Assembly: GCF_030209475.1 (NCBI RefSeq)
Contig: NZ_JARVRW010000002.1
Span: forward strand, 186,001-250,000
Source: Microbacterium sp. lyk4-40-TSB-66
GTDB taxonomy: Bacteria > Actinomycetota > Actinomycetes > Actinomycetales > Microbacteriaceae
Direction: 5' to 3'
Length of the DNA stretch: 64,000 nt
The translations under genes were made by a program, and so were the position numbers. Positions 27,593 through 36,544 of the stretch are shown here, piece after piece. The notes beneath the pieces are model-generated. The model searched no databases and was not told where the DNA came from. It saw only the letters and a list, made by a program, of their open reading frames with translations. The number at the start of each line of letters is the position of its first letter. Position 1 is the stretch's first letter.

Positions 27593-29166
27593 CAGAGCGC
27601 CTCGAGGATGTCGTTCTTCAGCGACTCCGCGCGGGTGCCGAACACGGCCTGGACGTTGTCGCCCACCTCCAGCACGCCGGCGGCTCCGAGCTGCTTCAGA
27701 CGCGCGTGGTCGACGAGGGCGCGGTCCGCGACCTCCATGCGCAGCCGCGTGATGCACGCGTCGACGTGGACGAGGTTGTCGCGTCCGCCGAACGCGGCGA
27801 TCAGCTGCTCCGTGGTCGATTGCTCCGAGGCCGTCGCCGTCGACGCGGGTCGCGTCTCGGGTGCGGATGCCGTGACGGGCTGCGACGTGCCCGCCACGGG
27901 GGCGGTGTCGGCATCCACCGCGGGCGCGTCCGCCGTCGGGGCGGAGAGGTCTTCGCGGCCCGGGGTGCGCAGGTTCCACTTCTTGATGACGAAGCGGAAG
28001 AGCAGGTAGTACACGCCGAAGTAGACGACGCCCATGACCACCAGGAGCCAGACGTTGTTGGCCGCGGGGGCGGTCCCGTACAGGAGCAGGTCGAACAGTC
28101 CCGCCGAGAAGGAGAAGCCGAGGTGGATGTCGAGCAGGTAGGCCACGGCGAGGGAGATGCCGGTGAGCAGCGCGTGGACGACGTACAGGGGGAACGCGGC
28201 GAACATGAACGCGAACTCGAGCGGCTCCGTGACACCGGTGAGGAAGGCCGTCAGACCCGCCGCGCCCAGGATGCCGATGGCCGCCTTGCGCTGCGCGGGG
28301 TTGGCGAGGTGGATCATCGCGAGCGCCGCGGCCGGCAGACCGAACATCAGCACGGGATAGAACCCCGCGGTGAGCGCGCCGGCGGTGGGATCCCCGGCGG
28401 CGAAGCGGGTGAGCTCCCCCGTCACGACGCTCCCGTCGGCCTCGGTGTACGACCCCTGCAGGAACCAGACGTAGGAGTTGAGGATGTGGTGCAGACCCAC
28501 CGGGATCAGCATGCGGTTGGTGAAGCCGTAGACGAAGGCGCCGATCGCGCCGGTGCCGCCGATGAAGGCTCCCAGACCCGAGAGCCCGGTGTTGAAGATC
28601 GGGTAGAAGTAGCTCAGTCCGAACGCCACGACGAGGCTCGCGAGCGAGACGACGATAGGGACGAACCGGCGACCGCCGAAGAAGCCCAGATAAGAGGGCA
28701 GTTCGATGGTGTGGTACCGGTCGAAGAGCCACGCGGCGAGCAGTCCGATGACGATGCCGCCGAAGACGCTGTAGTTGATCTGCACCTGGTCGCCGGCGGC
28801 CGTCGTCTGCCCCGCGAGCACGACCGGTGACATCACGGTGAACACGTTCGCGAGTACGAGGTAGCCGACCACCGCGGATAGCGCGGTGGAACCGTCGGCC
28901 TTTTTGGCGAAGCCGATGGCCACACCGACCGCGAACAGCAGCCCGAGGTTGTCGAAGAGTGCGCCTCCCGCGGCGCTCATCGCCTGGAAGAACGGACCGA
29001 TGACCGGCAGGTCGATCTGACCGAGAAGGTCGGGTTGACCGAGTCGGAGCAGGATGCCGGCTGCGGGCAGCACGGCGATGGGCAGCATCAGGCTCTTGCC
29101 GAGACGCTGCATCTGGGCGAACCCGGGGATGCCGCGGCGGCGGGCGACGGGGGCGGTGGCGGTCAT
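27592..29166 (-). CDS. nagE: PTS EIICB component, N-acetylglucosamine (glucose family)
   Basis: 524 residues. The EIIC membrane domain occupies about residues 1-400, with about ten segments and the family motif TGVTEPLEFAFMF. An Ala/Thr/Pro-rich linker joins it to a C-terminal EIIB domain whose phosphorylated cysteine lies in VHVDACITRLRMEV. It imports and phosphorylates the sugar. The glucose and GlcNAc branches look alike; position directly ahead of nagB and nagA and behind a DasR-type operator points to GlcNAc. The EIIA domain is a separate protein encoded just upstream. Confidence 0.88.
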   Translation of the reverse strand: MTATAPVARRRGIPGFAQMQRLGKSLMLPIAVLPAAGILLRLGQPDLLGQIDLPVIGPFFQAMSAAGGALFDNLGLLFAVGVAIGFAKKADGSTALSAVVGYLVLANVFTVMSPVVLAGQTTAAGDQVQINYSVFGGIVIGLLAAWLFDRYHTIELPSYLGFFGGRRFVPIVVSLASLVVAFGLSYFYPIFNTGLSGLGAFIGGTGAIGAFVYGFTNRMLIPVGLHHILNSYVWFLQGSYTEADGSVVTGELTRFAAGDPTAGALTAGFYPVLMFGLPAAALAMIHLANPAQRKAAIGILGAAGLTAFLTGVTEPLEFAFMFAAFPLYVVHALLTGISLAVAYLLDIHLGFSFSAGLFDLLLYGTAPAANNVWLLVVMGVVYFGVYYLLFRFVIKKWNLRTPGREDLSAPTADAPAVDADTAPVAGTSQPVTASAPETRPASTATASEQSTTEQLIAAFGGRDNLVHVDACITRLRMEVADRALVDHARLKQLGAAGVLEVGDNVQAVFGTRAESLKNDILEAL

Positions 29167-29198
29167 GGAGGGTTCTCTCTCGACGGCGAAGGAGCGGG

Positions 29199-29648
29199 TC
29201 AGACGGACAGGAGTCGGGCGCCGGTCAGGATCTTTGCGCCCTCGGCACCGACGACGGTGACCTCGTCGGCGGAGCGCTCGAGCACGACGACGGGGACCAC
29301 GCTGGAGAGCCCCGCGGCACGGATGGCGGGCACGTCGTAGGCGATGACGGGGGCGCCCGCGCTCACGCGGTCGCCCTTGGCTGCGAAGGCCGTGAACCCC
29401 TGCCCCTGGAGCTGGACGGTGTCGAGGCCGAGGTGGACGAGGACGGCGAGACCGTCGTCGGAGACGACGACGAACGCGTGCGGGAACACCTGCAGGAGGG
29501 TGCCGTCGATGGGGGCGACGGCGTCGACCATCTCGGCCGGCGGGTCGATCGCGACGCCGGGCCCCATCGCGCCCTGCGCGAAGAGCTGGTCGGGAACGGC
29601 CGAGAGGGGCAGGACGGTTCCCACGAGCGGGGACAGGATGTCGGGCAC
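29199..29648 (-). CDS. crr: PTS EIIA component (glucose family)
   Basis: 149 residues from GTG 29648, with AGGAG about six bases upstream. The EIIA-Glc fold is recognisable from GPGVAIDP, the first His site in PHAFVV and the phosphorylated His in VLVHLGLDTVQLQGQGF. It passes phosphate from HPr to the EIIB domain of the next gene, 32 bases downstream. It is first in the GlcNAc operon, and its promoter region contains the dre palindrome. Confidence 0.92.
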   Translation of the reverse strand: MPDILSPLVGTVLPLSAVPDQLFAQGAMGPGVAIDPPAEMVDAVAPIDGTLLQVFPHAFVVVSDDGLAVLVHLGLDTVQLQGQGFTAFAAKGDRVSAGAPVIAYDVPAIRAAGLSSVVPVVVLERSADEVTVVGAEGAKILTGARLLSV

Positions 29649-29753
29649 GGGCACTCCTCGATGAGACGGCGGGTCAGCGGTACGCACCACCGAACGCGCA
29701 TAAGCTGGGAGGGAAGCACCCGCCCGCCCGCCACGTTCAGTCCACTGGGTCAT

Positions 29754-29769
29754 ACTGGTACGTACCAGT
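29754..29769. promoter_or_regulatory. dre-type operator (DasR site)
   Basis: ACTGGTACGTACCAGT is a perfect 16-bp palindrome matching the DasR-responsive element ACTGGTCTAGACCAGT in both outer halves. It lies 23 bases before the GntR start and 105 bases before the EIIA start, between the two divergent units, so it can control both. Confidence 0.85.
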
Positions 29770-29792
29770 GAAAATAGCCGCCGGAGCCGATC

Positions 29793-30569
29793 GTGTCAAC
29801 ACCGAAAGCCGCCGCCGTCATGACCCGTCTCCGCGAGGCCGACGCCCCGACCGCCGCCGTCACGCCCGGCCCCGTCCCCAAGCACGCGCAACTGCGCGCC
29901 ATCCTGCTCTCCGACATCGGCACCACCTGGCCCGCGCACGCGGTCATCCCGTCGGAGCGGGACCTCTCGGCCCGACACGGCGTCAGTCGGGCGACCGTCC
30001 GCGAGGCGCTGCGCCAGCTCATCGAGGAGCAGAAGCTCTACACCGTGCAGGGGAAGGGCACCTTCGTCGCCGGCGAGCGCGTGCAGTCGCAGCTGCACCT
30101 CGCCTCCTTCACCGAGGACATGCGCCGCCGCGGCATGGTGGCGACGACGCTCGTGCGTCGCTCCGAGAAGGCGGCGCCACCCCTCGAGGTGCGCGCGGCG
30201 CTCGGACTCGACGAGGGCGAACACGCGTGGTCCATCGAGCGCCTGCGTCTGGCGAACGGCATCCCGATGGCCCTCGAACTCGGGTGGTACTCCCCCCGTG
30301 TCGCGGGCGACCTCGGCGAGCGCGATCTGAACACCTCGCTGTACGGCGTGCTGTCCGAGCACTACGGCGTACGCATCGACTCCGCCGAGCAGACGGTGTG
30401 GGCGGAGACCGTCGCCGGCGCCACCGCCTCGACGCTCGGCGTCGCGCCCGGGTCGGCGGTGCTCGTGTTCCGCCGCACGTCGCGCGCGGGCGGCGTCCCC
30501 GTCGAGAACGTCACCTCGTGGTACCGCGGGGACCGTTACCAGGTGCACATGGCGCTGGCCGGCTCCTGA
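29793..30569 (+). CDS. dasR: GntR/HutC-type regulator, DasR-like
   Basis: 258 residues from GTG 29793, with GGAG seven bases upstream. A winged helix (VIPSERDLSARHGVSRATVREALRQL) is followed by GKGTFVA and a UTRA ligand domain (LHLASFTEDMRRRGM...LRLANGIPMALE). DasR-type repressors respond to glucosamine-6-P or GlcNAc-6-P and shut off GlcNAc uptake. It is divergent from the PTS-nag operon with a dre palindrome between them, which strongly supports that role here. Its end lies nine bases from the convergent ackA stop, with no terminator visible. Confidence 0.9.
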   Translation: MSTPKAAAVMTRLREADAPTAAVTPGPVPKHAQLRAILLSDIGTTWPAHAVIPSERDLSARHGVSRATVREALRQLIEEQKLYTVQGKGTFVAGERVQSQLHLASFTEDMRRRGMVATTLVRRSEKAAPPLEVRAALGLDEGEHAWSIERLRLANGIPMALELGWYSPRVAGDLGERDLNTSLYGVLSEHYGVRIDSAEQTVWAETVAGATASTLGVAPGSAVLVFRRTSRAGGVPVENVTSWYRGDRYQVHMALAGS

Positions 30570-30578
30570 CGATCGTGG

Positions 30579-31829
30579 TCAGGCCGTCACGGACAGGGTC
30601 TGACGGGCGATCTCGAGTTCTTCGTCGGTGGGGACCACCAGCACCTCCACGCGCGAGGAATCCGTGGAGATGCGACGGATGCCGCGCTCGCGACGGGCGT
30701 TGCGTTCGGGATCGATCTCGACGCCCGCGAAACCGAGCGTGGCCATCGCCTCCTGGCGCACCGGGGCCGCGTTCTCCCCCACACCCGCGGTGAACGAGAT
30801 GACGTCGACGCCGTCGAGCTGCGCGAGATAGGCACCCGCGTAGGCGCGGAGGCGGTGGATGTAGACGTCGAACGCGAGCTGGGCGGCCGGATCGCCGGCC
30901 TCACGGCGCTGTCCGATGTCGCGCATGTCCGACACCCCGGCGAGGCCCAACAGGCCCGAGCGCTTGTTGAGGAGGGCGTCGAGGTCCGCGGTCGACATGT
31001 CGGCGCGACGCGCCAACTGCAGCAGCACGGCCGGGTCGAGGTCGCCCGAACGGGTGCCCATCACGAGACCCTCGAGCGGGGTGAGACCCATCGACGTGTC
31101 GACCGAGCGTCCCCCCTCGATCGCCGCGACCGACGCACCGTTGCCGAGGTGGAAGACGATCTGCTTCAGCTCGCCCAGCGGCCGCCCCACGAAGGCGGCG
31201 GCGGCCTCGCTGACGAACTTGTGGCTCGTGCCGTGGAAGCCGTAGCGGCGGATGCGATGGGCCTCGGCGACCTCGCGGTCGATGGCGTACGTGTACGCCT
31301 CGGGCGCGAGCGACTGATGGAACGCGGTGTCGAAGACCGCGACGTGCGGGACGTCGGGGAACGCCTTCTTGGCCGCGACGATGCCCGCCAGGTTGGCCGG
31401 GTTGTGAAGCGGTGCGAGCACCGAGAGTTCGTCGATGTTGATCTCGACGAGCGGGGTGACGACGGTGGGCTCGAAGAAACGCGCACCGCCGTGCACGACG
31501 CGGTGGCCGACGGCGACGGGCGCCCGCTCCTCGAGCGAGGGACCGTGCGCGGCGAAGGCCTCGAGCATGACGGCGAAACCCGCGGTGTGGTCGGGGATCT
31601 CGCGCTCGATCGTGTACGTGGCGTCGGTCACAGTCGGCGCGGGGCCGCCGGCGTCGGCGAGGGCCGCCGCCTTCACGGTGTGCGTGGCCGTGCCCCCGGT
31701 CCCCGAGCCCGTCGAGGGGTCGCCGATGCGCTCGACCAGACCCGACGCGAGCACGCGTTCGTGCTCCATGTCGAGCAGCTGGTACTTGAACGACGACGAG
31801 CCGCTGTTGACGACGAGGACGACGCTCAC
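30579..31829 (-). CDS. ackA: Acetate kinase
   Basis: 416 residues. VVNSGSSSFKYQL opens the ASKHA fold; VGHRVVHGG, FDTAFHQ, RRYGFHGTSH and HLGNGASV are the substrate and phosphate motifs, and FTAGVGENA binds adenine. It interconverts acetyl phosphate and acetate with ATP formation. GTG 31829 overlaps the pta stop (GTGA), so pta-ackA is an operon with pta first. It may use acetate released by the adjacent NagA reaction (inference). Confidence 0.96.
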   Translation of the reverse strand: MSVVLVVNSGSSSFKYQLLDMEHERVLASGLVERIGDPSTGSGTGGTATHTVKAAALADAGGPAPTVTDATYTIEREIPDHTAGFAVMLEAFAAHGPSLEERAPVAVGHRVVHGGARFFEPTVVTPLVEINIDELSVLAPLHNPANLAGIVAAKKAFPDVPHVAVFDTAFHQSLAPEAYTYAIDREVAEAHRIRRYGFHGTSHKFVSEAAAAFVGRPLGELKQIVFHLGNGASVAAIEGGRSVDTSMGLTPLEGLVMGTRSGDLDPAVLLQLARRADMSTADLDALLNKRSGLLGLAGVSDMRDIGQRREAGDPAAQLAFDVYIHRLRAYAGAYLAQLDGVDVISFTAGVGENAAPVRQEAMATLGFAGVEIDPERNARRERGIRRISTDSSRVEVLVVPTDEELEIARQTLSVTA

Positions 31830-34012
31830 GACGCGCTCCCTTCCGCGGGTGCCTCGATGGCCGAGCTTCCCTGGGCCTGGATCGCCGTGATCGCGATCGT
31901 GTTGACGATGTCATCGACGAGCGCGCCCCGCGAGAGGTCGTTGATGGGCTTGTTCAGGCCCTGCAGGACGGGTCCGATCGCCACCGCGCCCGCGGAGCGC
32001 TGCACGGCCTTGTACGTGTTGTTGCCGGTGTTCAGATCGGGGAAGACGAACACCGTCGCGCGTCCCGCGACCGCTGAGCCGGGCATCTTGGCCCGTGCGA
32101 CGGCCGCGTCGGCGGCGGCGTCGTACTGGATCGGCCCCTCGACCAGGAGTTCGGGGGCGCGTTCGCGCACGAGCGCGGTGGCGCTGCGCACCTTCTCGAC
32201 GTCGGCACCTGTGCCCGATTCGCCCGTGGAGTACGACAGCATCGCCACTCGGGGGTCGATGCCGAACTGCTCGGCCGTCGCCGCCGACGACACCGCGATG
32301 TCGGCGAGCTGCTCGCTGGTGGGATCGGGGATGACGGCGCAGTCGCCGTAGACGAGCACGCGATCGGCGAGCGCCATGAGGAAGACGCTCGAGACCACCG
32401 AGACGCCCGGGGCGGTCTTGATGATCTCGAACGCCGGCCGGATCGTGTGGGCCGTGGTGTGCGCCGCGCCCGAGACCATGCCGTCGGCGAGACCCAGGTG
32501 CACCATGAGGGTGCCGAAGTACGACACGTCGGTGACCGTGTCGGCGGCCTGGGCGTGGGTGACGCCCTTGTGGGCGCGCAGCCGCGCGTACTCGGTGGCG
32601 AACTTCTCGACGTGCACGGCGTCGAAGGGACTCAGCACCTCGGCGTCACGGATGTCGATTCCGAGCTCGATCGCGCGCCCGCGCACCTCGATCGGCTCGC
32701 CGAGGATCGTGAGATCGGCGATGCCGCGCGCGAGCACGGTGGCGGCGGCGCGGAGCACCCGGTCGTCGCTGCCTTCGGGCAGGACGATGCGGCGCTTGTC
32801 GGTGCGGGCGCGGTCGACGAGGCCGTACTCGAACATCAGCGGGGTGACCACGCTCGGGCGGGCGACGCCCAGCTCGCGCGTGAGCTGTTCGGTGTCGACG
32901 TGGCGCTCGAACAGCGCGAGGGCGGTGTCGTACCGGTGCTGCGAGTCGGCGGCCAGGCGCCCTCGGGTGTTCATGATGCGCACAGCCGTGTCGTACGTGC
33001 CGAGGTCGGTGGCGATGATCGGCAGGGGCGATCCGAGGCCGTCGATGAGGCGCACGATCGCGTCGGGGAGCTCGAACCCGCCGTTGAGCACGATCCCGGC
33101 GAGCGAGGGGAAGGTACCGGAGGCGTTGGCGAGGAGCGCCGCGAGCAGCACTTCGGTGCGATCGGCGGGGATGACCACGACCGCGGATTCCTTCAGGCGC
33201 GGCAGCACGTTGACCATCGACATGCCGGCGACGACGACACCCAGGACCTCGCGGGTGAGCAGTGCCGGGTCGCCCTTGATGAGCTCGCCCTCGACCGAGC
33301 GCAGCACTCCGCGCATCGAGGGGGCGATGAGGAAGCGGTCCTCGGGAAGGGCCCACACGGGCACGGTCCGCTCGGCGGTTGCTCCGACGACGGCGGTGTC
33401 GACCGCGGCCGCGTCGACGACGTGACGGACGGATGCCACCACCTCGTCGAGGCGATCGGCGTCGGCGCGGTTGGCGATGACGGCGAACAGCGCCGCCCGC
33501 TCGTGCTGCAGCTCGGAGATGGCCAGGGAGGCGATCTGGCCGACCTCCTGCGGGGTGCGCGCCACGGACAGGCCCAGCGTCTCGCTGTGCCCCTGCTGCG
33601 CCCGACCCCCGAGCACGAGCAGCACCGGCGCACCGAGGTTGGCCGCGATGCGGGCGTTGAAGGCGAGTTCTGCGGGGCTGCCCACGTCGGTGTAGTCGCT
33701 GCCGATGACGACCACGGCGTCGCACTGCGCCTCGACGGCCTTGTAGCGCTCGACGATGCGCGCGAGAGCCGCATCGGCGTCGTCGCGCACGTCGTCGTAG
33801 GTGACGCCGACGCAGTCGTCGTACGCGAGGTCGACGCTGTCGTGGTCGAGCAGCATCTCGAGCACGTAGTCGCGTTCGGCGGTGGAGCGCGCGATGGGCC
33901 GGAACACCCCCGCGCGCGGTGTGACCCGGCTGAGCGCGTCGAGCACGCCCAGCGCCACGGAGGACTTGCCCGAATGACCTTCGGCCGACGTGATGTAGAT
34001 GCTCTGCGTCAC
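31826..34012 (-). CDS. pta: Phosphate acetyltransferase (long form)
   Basis: 728 residues from GTG 34012. The long form has a BioD-like P-loop domain (YITSAEGHSGKSSVALG), a central DRTGG domain (about 215-330) and the catalytic PTA domain (from about 400) with GAAHTTAHTIRPAFEIIKT, MLSYSTGESGTG and FPDLNTGNNTYKAVQR. It converts acetyl-CoA and phosphate to acetyl phosphate. The N-terminal domains regulate the enzyme in relatives. The frame is open upstream, but the start is fixed by MTQSIYITSAEG. Confidence 0.95.
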   Translation of the reverse strand: MTQSIYITSAEGHSGKSSVALGVLDALSRVTPRAGVFRPIARSTAERDYVLEMLLDHDSVDLAYDDCVGVTYDDVRDDADAALARIVERYKAVEAQCDAVVVIGSDYTDVGSPAELAFNARIAANLGAPVLLVLGGRAQQGHSETLGLSVARTPQEVGQIASLAISELQHERAALFAVIANRADADRLDEVVASVRHVVDAAAVDTAVVGATAERTVPVWALPEDRFLIAPSMRGVLRSVEGELIKGDPALLTREVLGVVVAGMSMVNVLPRLKESAVVVIPADRTEVLLAALLANASGTFPSLAGIVLNGGFELPDAIVRLIDGLGSPLPIIATDLGTYDTAVRIMNTRGRLAADSQHRYDTALALFERHVDTEQLTRELGVARPSVVTPLMFEYGLVDRARTDKRRIVLPEGSDDRVLRAAATVLARGIADLTILGEPIEVRGRAIELGIDIRDAEVLSPFDAVHVEKFATEYARLRAHKGVTHAQAADTVTDVSYFGTLMVHLGLADGMVSGAAHTTAHTIRPAFEIIKTAPGVSVVSSVFLMALADRVLVYGDCAVIPDPTSEQLADIAVSSAATAEQFGIDPRVAMLSYSTGESGTGADVEKVRSATALVRERAPELLVEGPIQYDAAADAAVARAKMPGSAVAGRATVFVFPDLNTGNNTYKAVQRSAGAVAIGPVLQGLNKPINDLSRGALVDDIVNTIAITAIQAQGSSAIEAPAEGSAS

Positions 34013-34071
34013 GCGTTCCAGCCTATTGCGGGGGCCCCGCGACGCCGGGGGGTTGTTTCGTCGTCGAGTGA

Positions 34072-34830
34072 TCAGGGGTGGGTGGGGATCACGCGGGCGC
34101 CCGCCGACCGCAGCTGGGCCGCGAGGGGGTCGTCGCCCTCGAGATCGGCGATGATCCCGCTCACGCCGTCGAGCGGCAGGATGCCGAAACGCGACGCCGC
34201 CCCCAACTTCTCCGCGCTCGCCAGCACGAACGTCTCGGCGGCGCGCTCGGCGAGCACGCGCTTCATGGCCGCCTCGTCGGCATCCCCCGTCGTCAGCCCC
34301 GCCGAGGGGTGCACGCCCGTGACGCCCAGGAAGAACGCGTCGGCGCTGAGGTTCTGGGCGGCCTCGACGGCGGCGGCGCCGCACGCCACCGCGGAGTGCT
34401 TGAACACCCGACCGCCGATCACGATGACCTCGGCGTCGTGGTGGAGCAGCGCCGCGGCGATCGTGGGCGAGTGCGTGATGACGGTGCCGGCGAAGGTGCG
34501 CGGCAGCGCGTCGACGAGCGCGAGTGTCGTCGTCCCCCCGTCCAGCAGCACGGTCGCACCGGGCTCGATGAGCGCGACCGCCGCGGCGGCCACGCGCGCC
34601 TTGCTGTCGCGGGCGACTTCGCGTCGCGCCGCGTAGTCGGCGACGGCCGGCGAGGCGGGCAGGGCGCCGCCGTAGACGCGGACGGCGAGGCCCGCGGCAT
34701 CCAATTCTCGGAGATCGCGACGGATGCTGTCTTCGGAGAGGCCGAGTTCGACGGCGACGTCTTTGACGACGAGTCGTCCGTCACGGCGTAGGCGGTCGAG
34801 GAGCGCGTCTTTTCGAGCGGCGGCGAGCAT
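34072..34830 (-). CDS. DeoR family regulator
   Basis: 252 residues. The N-terminal helix-turn-helix reads LLDRLRRDGRLVVKDVAVELGLSEDSIRRDLRELDAAG and is followed by VYGGAL and the DeoR sensor domain with LLDGGTTTLALVDAL and GGRVFKHSAV, which binds sugar phosphates in relatives. I place the start at ATG 34830 (MLAAARK); in-frame GTG codons 6 and 12 bases upstream are alternatives. It is divergent from the NUDIX gene across about 43 bases. The gap contains TGCACGTTTCTGCA, a TGCA-N6-TGCA dyad that could be its operator. Confidence 0.85.
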   Translation of the reverse strand: MLAAARKDALLDRLRRDGRLVVKDVAVELGLSEDSIRRDLRELDAAGLAVRVYGGALPASPAVADYAARREVARDSKARVAAAAVALIEPGATVLLDGGTTTLALVDALPRTFAGTVITHSPTIAAALLHHDAEVIVIGGRVFKHSAVACGAAAVEAAQNLSADAFFLGVTGVHPSAGLTTGDADEAAMKRVLAERAAETFVLASAEKLGAASRFGILPLDGVSGIIADLEGDDPLAAQLRSAGARVIPTHP

Positions 34831-34873
34831 CACGTACACACTCTTGCACGTTTCTGCACTATCGTTCCGATTC

Positions 34874-35491
34874 ATGAGCGCGTCTCCCCGCCCCGGAACC
34901 ACCGTCCCCGACCGTCGCGGGCGCACCGACCTGCACCTGACCGGCCGCGACCTCGACCGCAACCCCCGCGTGAGGGTCGACGACGTCGAGCTGCTCGCGG
35001 CCGGATGGCACGTGCTGCGCGCGACCACCTTCCGTTATCGCGGCGACGACGGCCGGTGGGTCGCGCAGACGCGCGAGACGTACGACCGGGGCAACGGCGC
35101 GACGATCCTGCTCTACGACCCCGCGCGGCGCACCGTGCTGCTCACCCGGCAGTTCCGCTACCCCGTCTACGTCAACGACCACCCCGACGGGATGCTGATC
35201 GAGACCGCCGCGGGCCTCCTCGACGACGACGACCCGGTCACCGCGATCCGCCGCGAGACCGAGGAGGAGACGGGCGTGCGCGTCGACGACGTGCAGCACG
35301 TGTTCGACGTCTACATGAGCCCGGGCTCGGTGACCGAGCGCCTGCACTTCTTCGCCGCGGCCTACGACGGCTCGACGCGCGTGGGCGACCGCGGCGGTCT
35401 CATCGACGAGGGCGAGGAGATCGAGATCCTCGAATACGGGATCGACGAGGCGATGGCGATGATCCGCTCGGGGTCGATCCAGGATGCCTAG
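34874..35491 (+). CDS. NUDIX hydrolase (NudK-like), C-terminus lost to an amber codon
   Basis: 205 residues. After an N-terminal beta domain (RTDLHLTGRDLDRNPRVRV) the NUDIX box is AAGLLDDDDPVTAIRRETEEETGV, with the catalytic REXXEE; YMSPGSVTERLHFFAA follows. It resembles NudK/YffH-type enzymes, which hydrolyse GDP-mannose or ADP-ribose. The protein stops at TAG 35489-35491 after SIQDA, yet the same frame continues with TIMLLQWAVLDGPFARD to TGA 35543-35545. That is exactly the C-terminal helix seen in relatives (GEIRDGKTVLLLNYL in E. coli NudK), with TAG in place of the conserved Lys codon. The loss removes 18 residues. TATCGT close to the ATG might give a near-leaderless transcript. Confidence 0.85.
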   Translation: MSASPRPGTTVPDRRGRTDLHLTGRDLDRNPRVRVDDVELLAAGWHVLRATTFRYRGDDGRWVAQTRETYDRGNGATILLYDPARRTVLLTRQFRYPVYVNDHPDGMLIETAAGLLDDDDPVTAIRRETEEETGVRVDDVQHVFDVYMSPGSVTERLHFFAAAYDGSTRVGDRGGLIDEGEEIEILEYGIDEAMAMIRSGSIQDA

Positions 35492-35599
35492 ACCATCATG
35501 CTGCTGCAGTGGGCCGTGCTCGACGGGCCGTTCGCCCGCGACTGACCGGCCCTCCGGTGCGACGCGCCCCTCGGGTGGAGCGCGTCGCACCGAACGGAG

Positions 35600-36544
35600 T
35601 CACGAGGCGCCGACGCCCGTGAGCGCCAGCGCGGCGTCGAGCTCGACCGTCGTCGGCGGTGCGGCGCCCGCGCGACTGACGGTGATGCCCGCCGCCACCG
35701 CGGCGGCGCGCCCCGCGGCGGCGAGGTCGGCGTCGACGAAGCGCCCCTCGATGAGCCGTTCGAGCCCGATCCCGCGGACGAGGGCCGCGATCAGGCCTGA
35801 CATGTACGAGTCGCCCGCGCCGATCGTGTCGACGACGTCGACGGCGTGGCCGGGCACGTGCAGGTCGCCGGCGCGCGTCGAGAGGGTGCTCCCCTGCTCA
35901 CCGCGCGTCACCACGACGATCGCCGCGCCCTGCTCGAGCAACCGGCCCGCCGCCGACGACGGGTCATCGGGGTAGAGCCACTCGGCGTCTTCGTCGCTTA
36001 GCTTCACGACGTTCGCGCGGGCGGCGTAGCGGTGCACGAGGTCGCGCGTCGCATCCACCGAGGCCAGGAGGGCCGGTCGCACGTTGGGGTCGAAGCTCAC
36101 GAGCACGTCGCGCGGCAGCGCCTCGACCAGCTCGACGACGCGGTCGGCACCCGGCGACCGCAGGGCCCCCACCGAACCGACGTGCACGATCGAGAAGCCG
36201 TCGGTGCGCGGCGGGCGCGCGAACTCCCACGACAGGTCGAAGTCATAGGTGGCCGAGCCGTCGGCGCCGATGCGCGCGCGAGCGGTCGAGGTTCGTGTCG
36301 CCTCCACCGCCGTCTGGACGACGGCGACGTGAGCGGCGTCGACGTGCTCGGCGATGAGGCGGCCGTGGTCGTCGCCGGCGAACTCGGTGGCGAAGGTCGT
36401 CTCGACACCCAGGCGCGACAGCCCTACGGCCACGTTCAGCGGACTGCCGCCCACGTACGCGCTCTCGGCTCCGCCGCGATCAACGATGTCAATCAGGGCC
36501 TCACCGATGACGAGGGCGCGGGGCGGGGAAACGGACGCGGTCAC
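35600..36544 (-). CDS. PfkB family sugar kinase (fructokinase-like)
   Basis: 314 residues from GTG 36544, which overlaps the preceding stop as GTGA. It is a ribokinase-type fold: VIGEALIDIV and GGSPLNVAVGLSRLG at the N-terminus, VSFDPNVRP in the middle, and the anion-hole/catalytic motif DTIGAGDSYMSGLIAAL near the C-terminus. Last gene of the sugar ABC operon, it probably phosphorylates the imported sugar; a fructokinase would fit the Frc-like transporter (inference). Confidence 0.87.
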   Translation of the reverse strand: MTASVSPPRALVIGEALIDIVDRGGAESAYVGGSPLNVAVGLSRLGVETTFATEFAGDDHGRLIAEHVDAAHVAVVQTAVEATRTSTARARIGADGSATYDFDLSWEFARPPRTDGFSIVHVGSVGALRSPGADRVVELVEALPRDVLVSFDPNVRPALLASVDATRDLVHRYAARANVVKLSDEDAEWLYPDDPSSAAGRLLEQGAAIVVVTRGEQGSTLSTRAGDLHVPGHAVDVVDTIGAGDSYMSGLIAALVRGIGLERLIEGRFVDADLAAAGRAAAVAAGITVSRAGAAPPTTVELDAALALTGVGAS

